A DNA stretch of 64,000 nucleotides from assembly GCA_022605955.1 (NCBI GenBank), contig JAKCOZ010000039.1, positions 1,922,001 to 1,986,000 on the forward strand, in the 5' to 3' direction. The position numbers and the translations under genes are program-made. Numbering within the stretch: the stretch's first letter is position 1; the number at the start of each line of letters is the position of its first letter. A model generated the notes under the pieces. It saw only the letters and a program-made list of their open reading frames with translations. It was not told the origin of the DNA and made no database searches. The stretch comes from Rallus limicola. Its lineage: Eukaryota; Chordata; Aves; Gruiformes; Rallidae. This document shows, in pieces, positions 61,339-64,000 of the stretch.

Positions 61339-64000
61339 GCATTCTCTTTCCAGTTGAAAACATTAGAAAACATTTTAAAAATTAGAAAATGGTCTAAAAA
61401 CTAGAATTTTACTTCCTGGCAAGCCTAGATCTGCCCCGGGTAAGGAGCCTTATAGACTGTCAGGATGTAGAAACAAAACATACAAAAAACTAGGTTGCTT
61501 GCGCAGCCCTCTCCAAGTTGTATTCTCAGAGCACACCTAACACTGATAAGGCTCAAGTCCTCACAAAATGCACCCTGAGGCCTCTTCCTGTTAAAAAGGA
61601 TCCGAAAAAGAAGATGTTGAGGGTACCTTTTTTTGCTATATAACAGCCTGAAGAGGCTTTTATAGAGGTTCACACAATTACCTTGCCTTTTAGATTCCTG
61701 TCCCTTCTTCCATCCCTTCTCCCTCGAGTCCCATGTAAGGCATTTTTGTCCACAGTGTCCCTTCCCAGCTCATAAGCCCATCACCTGGTATCTGTGTGTT
61801 TTGTGACCTGCAGATTCAAACTCTCTCCAGCAGAGCAAACTCGGGTCTTTAACTGCCCTAACCAGGAGGCCACCATGCAGGAAACAGACTCCATCACACT
61901 GCAGATATCTCGTGTAGTTAAAGAATGAGCCTTTTCCCCTCCTTTAAGGAAAACTTAAATTAATGTTTGGGAAGGCCCTACAGGGAGGTGAGAGATGCTC
62001 CTCACTACAGCCAGGAGGTGGCTGGATTTGGGAGGATTTTGGACACCACCCTTTCCCAGCTCATGGGTCTGGTCAGCCCTTCATGCCACAGACATCCCAC
62101 CAACAAAGCCAAACCCATGGCTATGTTTGAGATCTCTGGCTGGACAAGTGAAAGATGGACAGCAAAGCACGTGGATATGAGAACTTCTTCCAGATCTTGC
62201 CTTTGGGTTTGGTGCACTGCAGTGCCCCGGGCTGGAAATTCTAGCATCACATTCATTACAAAAATGAAGAATGTTGTTAAATTAAACATGAGGATGAATA
62301 ATGAGAGCACACACTCTGTTATTTATCTGACTTTTTAAATCATTTTACATATTTTATGTATCAGACCACTTCCAGAACAGAATGAGCCATAAATTTTCTT
62401 GCAGCTAACTCAGTGTCTGCATCACCAGAATTGCCAATGCACCTTCCTGTGAGAAAGGAAAGAACAGGGTACATTTGGGGTATGTGCCTACTAAGAAGTA
62501 AGCATCAAAAAGAGACAGTATTGCCCTGAAAAAGGTTAGCATTCAGTTTCTGCATTGATCCAGTCTGTGAATGAAGCAGTTCAAATCCCTTTAAATTAAA
62601 ACTATGGCTTGAGGGTCTCTACCATCACTTAGAGTCTATTTTTGGGGGCTTTCCTTTTTGGCTGTTTGTGAGAGAAGCAGAAGTCCCTAGTCACAGTTCT
62701 GGGCCACGTTGTAGCAGCCCCGGCAAGTTCTTCAGCAGAGGAATTACAGACCGGACAGTCAGAGCAAGCAGAGAGCCAGTGCTGAGATGAATTAGCAAAG
62801 GATCTATTTAAAGAAACATGTCTAGCATCTGTTTTATGGAGCATATATACTCTTCTTGTGGCTGTGCACCATTAACACTTTTCATGCAGAGATCATAAGA
62901 GGCACATGAGCATTGCAGAAGCTAGGAGATGGATTTTTTTTTTCTTCCTTCTTTATTTTGCCTCATCAAGACTTTATTCAGGACCACTCTAGCCTAAAAT
63001 CACCCCAGTAGTAAAAAATGAAGTCTCCCTGACGATGATCTGAAGGACAAGGGGGCATCGAATACAAAGTGATTGATAGACATCAGAGACATGACCTTAT
63101 TTCAGCTACTGGAGTCTGGATATCTGAGGACAGACGTACATTATACATGAAAACACATGTTTAACCACTGTCAGCAATGACAGGATCTAACAAGACACAA
63201 TGCTCTGTCTTCAGGCTATGACGATCCCGACAGGCAAACGCCCTGAGCCAGCTTGCCCTCCTATGGGCCAAGGGAGGGCACCCAGTGGGAGAGCAGTTAC
63301 CCCTTCCACCATCCTACACCTCCTGGACAGCTGTACTTGGGAGCATCTTCACCAAACACAGAGTTTCCTCCCCATCCTTCCAGCTCTGATGGATGAGACA
63401 GAGGAAAGCCTGTAGAGCAGCTCACTGCCCTGTGCTCCTGGTTCCAAGCACCCCAAACTGGGAAGACCCAGCAAGGACCCTTTCTCCAGACTAAAACATC
63501 ACAGCTAGAATATGTGGCATGAAGATGGCATGTGGATGAGTGTACTGCAAGGGAAAAAACAACCCTGCTCAAGCATCACAAAGTCTCATTGCTTCATTTC
63601 TGGTCTGGAGACCCCAAAAGGCACACAGGCCAGGAGGTTAATCTAAAATAACTAGAATATTCAGAAACTGGCAGCTGGATCTCCCTGGGGCTCACAAGGG
63701 GCATATCAGCCTCTCATTGCTTTCATTATCTAGATTACAATGAAAAGAGAGGAAAGAGGGTAGAGGCAGATGCTTCCCTGCAGACTCCTTGCCCAGATGT
63801 TAAACCATCCAACTACGAATCTCACACAGAAGCTTTGATGACAAAGCCGGAGGTGACAACAGGAGATGGAGACATGGACTCTACCTTTCCCCTTTCTGCC
63901 AAAACAGACAAAATTATCTGTAGCACAGCTCATACTCCCCAAAGCAAATGCCACCCAGGCTACCACTATGCAAGATCCCACATCCCCATTGGTACAATGC
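61339..64000. other. unique non-coding DNA
   Basis: No gene or transposon is recognised. Frames of up to 123 codons (61967-62338, plus strand) are overlapped by minus-strand frames and have no recognisable domain. A T tract is at about 62934-62943. Confidence 0.55.

Noticed and set aside
1..64000. search for CRISPR arrays, tRNA, rRNA, snRNA and bacterial-type operons
   Set aside because: No regularly spaced repeats, no tRNA B-box with a matching cloverleaf, and no known small-RNA signature were seen. The sequence is eukaryotic.

Overview
This window reads as vertebrate, almost certainly bird, nuclear non-coding DNA. Every long reading frame with recognisable homology belongs to a transposable element. 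The interspersed repeats are mostly CR1 LINEs, the main LINE of birds and other reptiles, with long endogenous-retrovirus LTRs of a type I associate with neoavian birds and a few very old amniote relics (a MIR-type SINE and fragments of an archosaur/turtle inverted-repeat family). The sequence is AT-leaning, rich in A/T and simple repeats, and has no operon structure, ribosome binding sites or dense coding. I recognise no host protein-coding exon, tRNA, rRNA or snRNA gene. The window is best described as a gene desert or the inside of a very large intron. The species cannot be determined from the sequence alone.

Layout. 1-4997 is unique AT-rich DNA. A decayed CR1 with a reverse-transcriptase remnant on the minus strand lies at 4998-6212. 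Unique DNA follows to 12043, with a small CpG-rich patch near 10.1-10.5 kb. A CR1 3' end lies at 12044-12445. Unique DNA runs to 23352, with an archosaur-repeat relic near 12.64 kb, a nearly pure G tract near 14.2 kb and a 30-bp tandem duplication at 14.58 kb. A MIR-type SINE relic is at 23353-23515. A solo LTR (copy A) is at 24868-25989. Unique DNA continues to about 38.86 kb and includes two TATAAAAGG boxes near 29.3 and 29.5 kb, the second beside a 9-bp palindrome. A second type of candidate LTR, on the minus strand, is at about 38856-39293.

The right half holds AT-rich blocks that look like candidate regulatory DNA (about 40-41 kb, 46.3-47.2 kb, 57.6-58.3 kb). It also holds a short CR1 at 43.5 kb, an inverted solo LTR (copy C) at 48733-49772, and CR1 fragments at 50036-50640, 55085-55150 and 56578-56795. 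A cluster of three CR1 tails at 59168-60022 ends just before the youngest-looking solo LTR (copy B, 60164-61333), which keeps a perfect 5-bp target-site duplication. The remainder to 64000 is unique DNA.

Nothing here forms a gene system. What can be read is the insertion history: old SINE and inverted-repeat relics, then several CR1 subfamilies in both orientations, then LTR insertions reduced to solo LTRs. The most useful observations are the paired target sites and internal duplications of the LTRs, the overlooked LTR at 38.9 kb, the CR1-into-CR1 cluster, the MIR and archosaur relics, and a few candidate regulatory sites that need comparative alignment.
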